DNA from: Campylobacteraceae bacterium
Lineage (GTDB): Bacteria > Campylobacterota > Campylobacteria > Campylobacterales > Sulfurovaceae
Direction of reading: 5' to 3'
DNA: 33,454 bases
Assembly: GCA_027076905.1 (NCBI GenBank)
Contig: JALTGP010000102.1
Span: 1 to 33,454, forward strand
The position numbers were made by a program, and so were the translations under genes. The notes beneath the pieces were generated by a model that ran no database searches, was not told the DNA's origin, and saw only the letters and a program-made list of their open reading frames with translations. Shown one piece after another: positions 9,543-17,685 of the stretch; within the stretch, counting starts at the first letter, position 1, and the number at the start of each line of letters is the position of its first letter.

Positions 9543-10703
9543 TCAGTTGACCGAAAGTGGATGCCTAATGCGTTTACTTGGCTTAATCATCGTTATTTTC
9601 GAGTCAGAATTATACATAAAATAGAAACGAAAAGCAAGTAAATTCTCTAAAATACCAAAAAGAAATGAAAAAATAATAAAAGAGGTTCCTCCGTGGCTAA
9701 ACATTGGGAGTGGAAGCCCCACAACTGGGGCAAGTCCAATGGTCATAGAGATATTTACCCCCATATAGATAAAAAAGAGAAAAGCGATGCCCGAAGCTAG
9801 AACTTTTACAAAATAGTCTTTGGATTTTGCCATGGAAATCTGTAAAAGATGGATAATCAGCCATATATAGAGAAAAATAACTGAGAGAATTCCTACAAAT
9901 CCCAAACGTTCTCCTAGATATGCAAATATAAAGTCAGTAGATGAAACAGGCAAAAATTTGAGTTGAGTTTGTGTGGCATCATCTCTCTCTTGTCCATTAA
10001 GCCCACCTGAACCGATGGCGATAAGTGATTGCTGTACGTGGTAGCTAGGCTCTCCTAAAAAGTTTGCAATACGTTGCTTTTGATAGGGTTTTAGTCCATA
10101 AGTATAGAGGAGAGGAGCAGATAAACCCACAACCAAAATTAGTACTAGCCATATACGAGATTGAATACCAATAATAAAAAGAACTCCAAAGCCTGTCAAA
10201 AGAAGTACCAAGCCTGTTCCTAAATCAGGCTCTTTGGCAATAAGCACAAATGGTAAAAGGATATAAAAAGAGAGTTTGATGAACATTCTGAAGCCATAAC
10301 CAGACTCTGGTGGAGGGTTACGGGTAATAATATAGCCAAGCATCATCAGTACTGTAATTTTAATAAATTCAGAGGGTTGCAGAGTGAGTCCCACAACAGG
10401 TATCTCTATCCATCGTTGAGCCCCTAAAATACTTTTACCAAAGAACTCTACACTAAGAAGTAGTACCAAGTTGACCCAATAGGAGAGGGGGATGAGCCAC
10501 TTGTATTGTCGCCATGGGATTAAAAAAGCTACCAAAAATACTAGGGCAGAGATAGCATAGTAGACCATCTGTTTTTGAAAAAGACGGGGTTGTATCTCCA
10601 AGACTAAATATGAGGAAATAACAAATAGTGGAATAAGTTGTAAGATTAAGATGAAATTAAATTGTTGTAGTATTCTACGGTCAAATTGAAACCAGTTTTT
10701 CAT
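9543..10703 (-). CDS. rodA: Rod shape-determining protein RodA (FtsW/RodA/SpoVE family)
   Basis: Polytopic SEDS protein with GLTLQPSEFIKI, EPDLGTGLV and GLPLPMFSHGGTS motifs. Confidence 0.93.
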   Translation of the reverse strand: MKNWFQFDRRILQQFNFILILQLIPLFVISSYLVLEIQPRLFQKQMVYYAISALVFLVAFLIPWRQYKWLIPLSYWVNLVLLLSVEFFGKSILGAQRWIEIPVVGLTLQPSEFIKITVLMMLGYIITRNPPPESGYGFRMFIKLSFYILLPFVLIAKEPDLGTGLVLLLTGFGVLFIIGIQSRIWLVLILVVGLSAPLLYTYGLKPYQKQRIANFLGEPSYHVQQSLIAIGSGGLNGQERDDATQTQLKFLPVSSTDFIFAYLGERLGFVGILSVIFLYIWLIIHLLQISMAKSKDYFVKVLASGIAFLFFIYMGVNISMTIGLAPVVGLPLPMFSHGGTSFIIFSFLFGILENLLAFRFYFMYNSDSKITMIKPSKRIRHPLSVN

Positions 10704-10752
10704 AGTATGCTCTAGTAGTGGGATAAGGTATATTATATCTAGCTATTAATTA

Positions 10753-10868
10753 ATCTTAAGTACTGAAGAGAGTTAATAAGGCACAAAAAGAGAAATGTAC
10801 CTATATTATGTTTTGTCTATCAATTTAAAAGGAGGAATGGAAAAATTCTCTCTTCAAATACTTAAGAT
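10753..10868. repeat. Imperfect long inverted repeat (10 + 9 bp stem) in the rhlE-rodA spacer
   Basis: ATCTTAAGTA-c-TGAAGAGAG (10753-10772) is complementary to CTCTCTTCA-aa-TACTTAAGAT (10848-10868). Confidence 0.6.
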
Positions 10869-10941
10869 ATAAGAGAGTATATCTAAATCGGATAAAATTA
10901 CTCTTAATAAGAATTCAAAATATTAAATATTTTTATAAGTT

Positions 10942-12264
10942 TTAGAAGTAACGCCTGTTTCTAGGGCTTTTCTTACTATTTTTTTTCTGATTTGAATCAC
11001 TATTATCCTTTTTTGATATTCTTTCGGCTATCTCTTTTGCTTTTTTTAAGGTTGACTTCTCCTCTTTGGTGCTTTTTTTCTGCTTTTTTTCATTATTTAT
11101 CTTAGGTTTATACTCAAATCCTTCGGTGGATATGCTATCTAGTGTCTGATTGATAAGTATCTCTATCTCTTTAAGCTGTTCTTTCTCTTTTTCACAAATC
11201 AGTGAGAGGGCTTGACCATTTTGTTTTGCACGTCCTGTTCGTCCAATTCTGTGAATATAATCCTCATTTTTAAGGGGAAGTTCAAAGTTTATGACGTGAG
11301 GTAGATTAATAATATCAATTCCTCTAGCAGCTACATCAGTAGCTACTAAAACAGATATCTTCTGCTCTTTAAAGGCATTTAGTGCTTCAACTCTCTGTCC
11401 TTGGCTCTTGTCTCCGTGTATCGCTTGGGCTTTGATAGAGGCATCATTGAGCTTTTGAACAATAATATTGGCTTGTATTTTGGTATTGGAAAAAATCAGA
11501 ACCTGATGCCATCTACTATTACGAATAAGTGTTGTGAGTAGAGAGATTTTATCCTCTTCCTTGACAAGGTGTATCAGCTGTTTAACTTGTTTGGTAGAGA
11601 GATTCTCTTTGTCTATCTCGATGGTGATAGGATTGTCTAAAAAAGAGTTAGCAAGTTTCATAATCTTAGGAGGAAAGGTAGCTGAAAACATAATGGAATG
11701 TCTCTTTTTCTCGCCTATTTTTTTAGGAATTTGAGCGATAATTGCCCGAATATCATCAATAAATCCCATATCTAGCATTTTATCTGCTTCATCTAAAATG
11801 ACTATTTTAACATTGGAGAGATTGATGCTTCTGTTTTTGATGTGTTCTCGTACTCTAGCCGTAGTGGAGACAGCGATATTTGCTCCTGTACGAATCTCTT
11901 TGACCTGTGAACCGAGTTTAATCCCTCCATAGAGTGCTACCGATTTATGAGAGAACTCTGTGGCATAGGCTTCTATCTTTTCATGGATTTGAAGTACTAG
12001 TTCACGGGTAGGGGCTAGGATGAGTGCATCTATCTTATAGCGTTCATCTCCCTTTTGTGGTTCATCTCTCTCCTCTAGGTTCTCTAGCATCGGTAGCACA
12101 AAAGAGGCTGTTTTCCCTGTTCCTGTTTGAGAGGTGGCAAGAATATCCTTCCCCTCTAGGAGTAGGGGAATGGACTCTTTTTGTATCTGGGTAGGTTCAA
12201 TATATCCCAGTTGCTTGATGGTGTCTTGTAGTTTTTGTGAAAGCATTAAGCTTTGAAATGACAT
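10942..12264 (-). CDS. rhlE: DEAD-box RNA helicase, RhlE-like
   Basis: Q motif, TSQTGTGKT, VILDEADKM, SAT, HRIGRTGRA motifs; basic C-terminal tail. Confidence 0.93.
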   Translation of the reverse strand: MSFQSLMLSQKLQDTIKQLGYIEPTQIQKESIPLLLEGKDILATSQTGTGKTASFVLPMLENLEERDEPQKGDERYKIDALILAPTRELVLQIHEKIEAYATEFSHKSVALYGGIKLGSQVKEIRTGANIAVSTTARVREHIKNRSINLSNVKIVILDEADKMLDMGFIDDIRAIIAQIPKKIGEKKRHSIMFSATFPPKIMKLANSFLDNPITIEIDKENLSTKQVKQLIHLVKEEDKISLLTTLIRNSRWHQVLIFSNTKIQANIIVQKLNDASIKAQAIHGDKSQGQRVEALNAFKEQKISVLVATDVAARGIDIINLPHVINFELPLKNEDYIHRIGRTGRAKQNGQALSLICEKEKEQLKEIEILINQTLDSISTEGFEYKPKINNEKKQKKSTKEEKSTLKKAKEIAERISKKDNSDSNQKKNSKKSPRNRRYF

Positions 12265-12285
12265 GGTCTATCCTTGATGAGGTTT

Positions 12286-13059
12286 TTATAAAAATGCTAA
12301 TAGAGAAGCTGTGACAGCCACATTGAGTGACTCAACACCTCGTTTCATTGGGATGATAATGGAGGTGTTAGAGAGTTTTTCTACTTCTTTGGTTACCCCT
12401 TCGCTCTCATTTCCTAAGATAAAAATACTCTTAGTACTGTAATTTTGCTCTTTGTAACTTTTTTGGGCATGAGAAGAGAGGGTGTAGAGTTGGGCTTTAC
12501 TCTCTTTGAATTTTTTTAAGCTTTTAATTAAAGATTTAGTTTTGATAATAGGAATTTTAAATAGTGTTCCCACACTGGCTTTGATAACTAAGGGTGAAAT
12601 CTGTACAGAGTTTTTGGTTGGAAGGAGTATCGCATCGACATCACCTGCCACACAAGAACGGATTATCATCCCTAGATTTTGGGGATTATGAATTCCATCA
12701 AGAGCGATGATTTTATAGGTGTTATGCTTTTCTATAAACTCCTCATCACTGATGGCGTGTTCAAGTACAATATCTAGTGCCACGCCTTGGTCTTGTTTGG
12801 CATTTTTAGAGATGCGAGAGAGTCCTTTTTTATCATGATAGGCAATATTTACTTCTCTTTTCTTAGCAAGGTTAACCATATTTTCTAGTTGTGCTACGGG
12901 TCTATTTGAGTCTGAGAGGTGAAGTTTATACACGGTAATGGCATCATCTTCCAAGACTTCTAATACTGCATTGCGTCCATAAATAGTAATAATTTTAGCA
13001 AAAAAGGCTTTTTTTGCTAAGTACTCGGCTGAATCTTCTATTTGTCTGTTCCATTCCAA
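12286..13059 (-). CDS. rlmB: 23S rRNA 2'-O-methyltransferase (SpoU/TrmH family, RlmB-like)
   Basis: YGRNAVLEVL substrate-binding domain, ALDGIHNPQNLGMIIRSC, ILGNESEGV, IPMKRGVESLNVAVTASLL. The start may be internal, because the N-terminus overlaps fabI by 22 nt. Confidence 0.88.
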   Translation of the reverse strand: MEWNRQIEDSAEYLAKKAFFAKIITIYGRNAVLEVLEDDAITVYKLHLSDSNRPVAQLENMVNLAKKREVNIAYHDKKGLSRISKNAKQDQGVALDIVLEHAISDEEFIEKHNTYKIIALDGIHNPQNLGMIIRSCVAGDVDAILLPTKNSVQISPLVIKASVGTLFKIPIIKTKSLIKSLKKFKESKAQLYTLSSHAQKSYKEQNYSTKSIFILGNESEGVTKEVEKLSNTSIIIPMKRGVESLNVAVTASLLAFL

Positions 13060-13865
13060 GCGATGGTCGCTTTGCCTTTCTCGTTAAAATCAACAGCAGG
13101 TAATCCCATAATATTGTATCCATTGTCAACATAGTGAACTTCACCTGTAACAGCAGAGCTTAGGTCTGAGAGCAGGTACATTCCAGAGTTTCCTACTTCG
13201 TGAATTGTTACATTCTTCTTAAGAGGTGCATGGGCAGAGTTCCATTTGAGTAAAAAGGAAAAATCTCCAATTCCCGCAGCAGCTAATGTTTTGATAGGAC
13301 CTGCTGAAATGGCATTGACCCTGATTCCATCTTTTCCTAAATCTTCTGCCATATATTTGACGGTCATCTCCAACGCAGCTTTTGCCACTCCCATAAGGTT
13401 ATAGTTAGGAACATATTTTACCCCACCAAAGTAGCTAAGTGTTAGTACTGATGAGTTAGGAGAGAGTAGAGGTTTAAGCTCTCTGGTAATCTCTATAAGG
13501 GAGTAGACTGAAATATCCATCGCAATATCAAACGCTTCTTTTGGAATGTCTATAAATCTTCCACCTAAACCCTCTTTTGGAGCAAATGCGATGGAGTGTA
13601 CAATAAAGTCAATTTTTCCCATATCTTTTTCAATAGACTCTTTGAGTGCTTTTATCTCTTCTGGTTTACTCACATCACATGGATAAAATTTAGCCCCACA
13701 CTCCAAATCTTCTGCTATGGGTGCTAGTTTTCTCTCAAATCTCTCATTTAAAAATGTAATTGCCATCTCAGCACCTTGTGCTTGACATGCCTTTGCAATA
13801 CCGTATGCAATTGATTTTTTATTTGCAATTCCTAGGATGATTCCTTTTTTGCCTTTCATTATCAT
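13038..13865 (-). CDS. fabI: Enoyl-[acyl-carrier-protein] reductase (NADH)
   Basis: GIANKKSIAYGIA, YFGGVKYVPNYNLMGVAKAALE, AGPIKTLAAAGI. Confidence 0.95.
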   Translation of the reverse strand: MIMKGKKGIILGIANKKSIAYGIAKACQAQGAEMAITFLNERFERKLAPIAEDLECGAKFYPCDVSKPEEIKALKESIEKDMGKIDFIVHSIAFAPKEGLGGRFIDIPKEAFDIAMDISVYSLIEITRELKPLLSPNSSVLTLSYFGGVKYVPNYNLMGVAKAALEMTVKYMAEDLGKDGIRVNAISAGPIKTLAAAGIGDFSFLLKWNSAHAPLKKNVTIHEVGNSGMYLLSDLSSAVTGEVHYVDNGYNIMGLPAVDFNEKGKATIAWNGTDK

Positions 13866-13951
13866 GATTAATAGTTCCTCTTTTTTTTGATGGCGTATTT
13901 TAGCACGATTGAGATAGAATACACGTTATATATTTTAAATTAAGGTATAAG

Positions 13952-14446
13952 ATGAAAAAAATTCTAATTATAAGTACAGGTGGAACATTTAGCAAAGTTT
14001 ACAACCTACTAAATGGAGAGCTTGAGGTTGATACTACAAATCAAGCTCTAAAGAGTTTGGCAAAGCATTGGATGGTTAATTTTACTATTGTCAATATAAT
14101 AGGAAAAGATAGCCTTTATATGACTGATGATGATAGATTTATTATCGCTCAAATGGTTAAAGAGAGTGAGGTAGAGCGTATTATCATTATTCATGGAACT
14201 GATACCATAGACAGAACAGCTCAATATCTAGCAGAGTGTCATTTGAATAAAAAAATTATCTTAACAGGGAGTATGGTTCCTTTTTCTATCAATCCAATAG
14301 AGGCAACAGCAAATTTTAGTTCAGCCTATGGATATATTTCTATTGTTGATAAAAATGGTGTCTATATTGGTATTAATGGAAAAATAGGTTCATTTAAAAA
14401 AATAAGGAAAAATAGGAAAAAAGGATTTTTTGAAGTTAAAGAATAA
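13952..14446 (+). CDS. Asparaginase-like protein, N-terminal domain only
   Basis: ISTGGTFSK and IIHGTDTIDRTAQYL motifs; 164 aa with no C-terminal asparaginase domain. The 3' end lies inside the tandem duplication. Confidence 0.8.
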   Translation: MKKILIISTGGTFSKVYNLLNGELEVDTTNQALKSLAKHWMVNFTIVNIIGKDSLYMTDDDRFIIAQMVKESEVERIIIIHGTDTIDRTAQYLAECHLNKKIILTGSMVPFSINPIEATANFSSAYGYISIVDKNGVYIGINGKIGSFKKIRKNRKKGFFEVKE

Positions 14447-14591
14447 AAAAGTCCAACGATAAAGAGGTTTCTATTCTCTAGCGATTTAGAAATAGGGGGA
14501 TACTAAAGAGAAACATATATCGTTGTAATTGAATTATAACACAATAAAACTTTAATATAATTAAACATTGATATTTTTTTCTGTTTTTTTT
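14401..14591. repeat. Tandem duplication unit, copy 1 (about 191 bp)
   Basis: aataaggaaaaatagg...tttttt recurs from 14592 with high identity once the internal insertion is removed. Confidence 0.85.
14454..14526 (-). ncRNA. Candidate structured small RNA, copy 1
   Basis: CAACGAT (14454-14460) pairs with ATCGTTG (14519-14525) around a 58-nt core identical to copy 2. Minus-strand TATAAT at 14538-14533 would place the TSS near 14526; T6 on the minus strand follows the stem. Confidence 0.45.
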
Positions 14592-14630
14592 AATAAGGAA
14601 AAATAGGAGAAAAGGATTTTTTGAAGCTTA

Positions 14631-14790
14631 GGAATGCAAATTAAATAAGTACCAAATTTCAAAGGTAAATAAACGAATAGATTTAGCTATAGTTTGACGC
14701 AGGACTACTCCCCGTAATTCAAGGAAAATTAGAGTTAAAGATATTTGTTTAGTTGCCTTTGAAATTTGGTAGTTATTTAATTTGTATTCC
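14631..14790. mobile_element. MITE-like non-autonomous element with ~45-bp terminal inverted repeats
   Basis: GGAATGCAAATTAAATAAGTACCAAATTTCAAAGGTAAATAAAC at the left end matches the reverse complement of the right end with 4 mismatches. TTA on both sides (CTTAG if the ends are drawn one or two bases inward). It interrupts duplication copy 2. Confidence 0.75.
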
Positions 14791-14807
14791 TTAGTAGTAA
14801 AGAGGCA

Positions 14808-14880
14808 CAACAACAAAGAGGTTTCTATTCTCTAGCGATTTAGAAATAGGGGGATACTAAAGAGAAACATATGTTGTTGT
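14808..14880 (-). ncRNA. Candidate structured small RNA, copy 2
   Basis: CAACAAC (14808-14814) pairs with GTTGTTG (14873-14879), with two compensatory pair changes relative to copy 1. Minus-strand TATAAT at 14892-14887 at the same spacing. Confidence 0.45.
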
Positions 14881-14953
14881 AAATGAATTATAACAGAATA
14901 AAACTTTAATACAATTAAACATTGATGTTTTTTTATATTTTTTTTGAAATTTT

Positions 14954-14982
14954 TTGACTTAACACTAATTTAACGATAATAT
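14954..14982 (+). promoter_or_regulatory. Sigma70-type promoter for the NosL-like gene cluster
   Basis: TTGACT (14954-14959), 17-bp spacer, TAATAT (14977-14982), upstream of the ATG at 15030. Confidence 0.55.
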
Positions 14983-15029
14983 GCTAACATTAAAGAAAGC
15001 ATTTAAACATCTAAAAATCAAAGGTAAAA

Positions 15030-15536
15030 ATGAAATCTTTAAAGGCTATATTGATAATTACGGGTATTACTCTGCTTATTATTACGATTTTTGTCTCTTT
15101 GGCAGACAGACAGCATATGGTAACACTAAAAACAGACAATTTAGAGAAAAAACCTTTGCCTATTGTGTTGCATCACTATCAAGACAGTGATTGTGGTATG
15201 GTTATTGACAGCTTGGAGTATGCATCACAAATAATTGCTCCTAATGGAAATACATGGTTTTTTCATGACCACGGTGGTATGGTCTCTTGGTTAAACCGAA
15301 AATCGTTTAAAAACGAAGCGATTCTATGGGTCTATGCTAAAGACAGTAAAAAGTGGATAGATGCCAAAAAGGCATATTACAGTCGTGATGAAGAGACCCC
15401 TATGCACTATGGTTTTGGAGCATATGAGCATCAAAAAGAGAATCTAATAGATTTTAAAACGATGGAACTCCATATGCTACGAGGGGAACATATGGCAAAC
15501 CCAACAATTAGAAAACAGCTACTAAAAGGGGCGTAA
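15030..15536 (+). CDS. NosL-like membrane-anchored copper-binding protein
   Basis: DCGMVIDSLEYASQI, FFHDHGGMVSWL and WIDAKKAYY motifs resembling NosL; N-terminal TM. Confidence 0.7.
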   Translation: MKSLKAILIITGITLLIITIFVSLADRQHMVTLKTDNLEKKPLPIVLHHYQDSDCGMVIDSLEYASQIIAPNGNTWFFHDHGGMVSWLNRKSFKNEAILWVYAKDSKKWIDAKKAYYSRDEETPMHYGFGAYEHQKENLIDFKTMELHMLRGEHMANPTIRKQLLKGA

Positions 15537-16243
15537 TGGAAAATGTAGAGATACTATATATTATGGGAATAGCATTTCTTGGCTCGTTTGGTCACTGTAT
15601 CGGAATGTGTGGAGGGATTGTTATTGCCTATTCAGGGACTAAAATTGACCAAAAGTGGGGAAAAACCAAACAGGCAATCTCTCATCTGTTTTACTCCTTT
15701 GGACGCATCACTACCTACATGACCCTTGGAGCAATATTTGGCTATCTGGGAGGGGTGGCAAGTTTTAATAATACAGCTAATGGAGTCATGTGGATAGTTG
15801 TTGGGGTTGCCATGATTTTTGCAGGGCTTTCATTGCTAGGAAAAACAAAATTTTTGGTAATGATAGAGCATTCTCTCTCCAAATCAATATGGTATCAGCA
15901 GAGTTTTAAAGCTCTACTTAGAAATCAATCACTACTAAGTTTCTATCTTTTGGGGATGTTAAATGGTCTACTACCTTGTGGATTGGTCTACTCCTTTGCG
16001 ATTATCGCCACCAGTACAGGAAGTGTTTTTTCAGGGGCATTGGTGATGTTTGTTTTTGGTATTAGTACCATTCCTGCTCTCTTCTCACTAGGATTTTTTG
16101 TGGGAATATTTAACCAGTCCTCATTTAGAAATATAATGATACGTCTCTCTGCAATTGCTGTGATACTCTATGGACTCTTTACTATCTATAATGGATACCG
16201 TTATTTGGTCGAACCTGATAGAACCATTTTAGAATGTCATTGA
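15536..16243 (+). CDS. Sulfite exporter TauE/SafE-like (DsbD_2-type) membrane protein, putative heavy-metal transport
   Basis: GSFGHCIGMCGGIVIAYSG and GMLNGLLPCGLVYSF motifs; 1-nt overlap with the previous gene. Confidence 0.85.
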   Translation: MENVEILYIMGIAFLGSFGHCIGMCGGIVIAYSGTKIDQKWGKTKQAISHLFYSFGRITTYMTLGAIFGYLGGVASFNNTANGVMWIVVGVAMIFAGLSLLGKTKFLVMIEHSLSKSIWYQQSFKALLRNQSLLSFYLLGMLNGLLPCGLVYSFAIIATSTGSVFSGALVMFVFGISTIPALFSLGFFVGIFNQSSFRNIMIRLSAIAVILYGLFTIYNGYRYLVEPDRTILECH

Positions 16244-16283
16244 TTTAAAAGTAAAAAATTAAAAAAGGAAAAACTTAATTAAC

Positions 16284-17381
16284 ATGAAAAAAACACTATT
16301 ATTTATGATTATCTTACTATCAATCCAATCTTATGCTAGTGAGATGTTCACTAAAAGAGCATCAGGCAAACCTATCTTTATTCAAGAGGGAGAAAAAAAA
16401 TACTGGTGTCCCATCTGTGGAATGTCACTAAAGAAATTTTATAAAACCTCACACGTTACAGAAAAAAAACAGTTTTGTTCTATAAGATGTCTAGCAGTAT
16501 CTGTAGGTTCAATCTCATCAAATAACATAAAAGTAGTAGATGCAAAAACAGAAAATTTAATAGATGCCAAAAGTGCCTTTTATGTAGTAGAGTCCGATAT
16601 ATCAGGAACAATGAGTGAAGTAAGCAAAATAGCCTTCGCCAAAGAGGAGGATGCCAAAGCCTTTTCGGAGGAGTATGATGGAGAAGTTATTAGTTTTCAA
16701 AAAGCGTTTGAGATGGCAAAAAAGAGCTTACTGTCTGATATTGCCATGCTACAAAAAAAGAAAGAGAAGATGATATATCCAATGGGAAAAAAGATTTTTT
16801 CTAAAAAATGTCAACAAGATATCAACCTTAGTAACTTCTATTCTATTAACGAGCTAAAAGCCTCACTTATTAACGACAAGCTATGTAAAAATCTAAAAGG
16901 TATGCAGTCCCAAGCTGTAACCCTCTATCTTTGGGAGGTGAAAAGAGCTAACCTTTTAGAAAAGATTGGTGAGAGTATCACTCTCTCCAAAGATGAAAAA
17001 TGTCCTGTCTGTGGGATGTTTACCTACAAGTACCCAAAATGGGCTACGCAGATTTTTTATGGAGGGAGACACTTCTCCTTTGATGGAGTAAAAGATATGA
17101 TAAAGTTCTATTTTGATGCAACCAAATGGGGGAAATATGAGGGTGCTACCAGAGATAAAATTAGTAAAATATTGGTGACAGACTACTACTCACAAAAGGC
17201 AATAGATGGAACACAGGCTTACTATGTCATTGGTTCAGATGTACTAGGACCTATGGGAAATGAGCTGATACCTTTTACACAAGAGTCCGATGCCAAGAGT
17301 TTTTTTGATGATCATCATGGAAAAACCATTGTTAGGTTTGATAAAATAGTAGAAAAAGAGGTCTACAGACTAGATGAATAG
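16284..17381 (+). CDS. Tandem (two-domain) NosL-family protein
   Basis: Signal peptide; domain 1 CPICGMSLKKF...FCSIRC; domain 2 CPVCGMFTYKYPKWATQIFYGGRHFSFDGVKDM; both followed by NosL-like FYVV/YYVIGSDV-GPMG segments. Confidence 0.8.
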   Translation: MKKTLLFMIILLSIQSYASEMFTKRASGKPIFIQEGEKKYWCPICGMSLKKFYKTSHVTEKKQFCSIRCLAVSVGSISSNNIKVVDAKTENLIDAKSAFYVVESDISGTMSEVSKIAFAKEEDAKAFSEEYDGEVISFQKAFEMAKKSLLSDIAMLQKKKEKMIYPMGKKIFSKKCQQDINLSNFYSINELKASLINDKLCKNLKGMQSQAVTLYLWEVKRANLLEKIGESITLSKDEKCPVCGMFTYKYPKWATQIFYGGRHFSFDGVKDMIKFYFDATKWGKYEGATRDKISKILVTDYYSQKAIDGTQAYYVIGSDVLGPMGNELIPFTQESDAKSFFDDHHGKTIVRFDKIVEKEVYRLDE

Positions 17382-17685
17382 AAAAAGTTACCTACTGTCT
17401 TATATCTTTGTTTGGGTTATTCTCTTTTTAATCGTAGAGATAATATATCTGAAACAGAGCAAATCTATGAGCCTAAAACAGCAAGAGAAAAAAGAGCAGT
17501 TTGTAGCCATAGCAGGGCTTCCAGACCTTGCTATTGTCACCGAGACCTCAACGGTACGGCATAGAAGCATGAGTGATTTATTCTCTATTTATCGTGATGA
17601 TGCTACGCTTCGTGAATATTTCCCCTCTACTTTTGTCTATTCTCATTCGACTGTTATTAATAAGGATTCTTCTATTGAAAATTAA
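17374..17685 (+). CDS. Conserved-looking small membrane-anchored protein
   Basis: N-terminal TM, 103 aa, overlaps the genes on both sides. Confidence 0.6.
   Translation: MNRKSYLLSYIFVWVILFLIVEIIYLKQSKSMSLKQQEKKEQFVAIAGLPDLAIVTETSTVRHRSMSDLFSIYRDDATLREYFPSTFVYSHSTVINKDSSIEN

Larger units (their letters stand above)
14592..14945. repeat. Tandem duplication unit, copy 2, interrupted by a 160-bp MITE-like insertion
   Basis: aataaggaaaaataggaGaaaaggattttttgaag matches 14401 onward; the match resumes after the insertion with the hairpin and AT-rich tail. Confidence 0.85.

Noticed and set aside
10830-10873. 10-11 codon ORF MEKFSLQILKI after AAGGAGG in the rhlE-rodA spacer
   Set aside because: SD-to-ATG spacing is too short (about 1-2 nt) and the ORF is tiny; likely chance within the inverted repeat.
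14628-14816. 62-aa minus-strand ORF
   Set aside because: Lies almost entirely in the MITE-like element, including its inverted repeats; no RBS or recognisable domain.
14981-15190. 69-aa plus-strand ORF overlapping the NosL-like gene
   Set aside because: Out of frame with the well-supported 15030 CDS, which has promoter and RBS; probably fortuitous.
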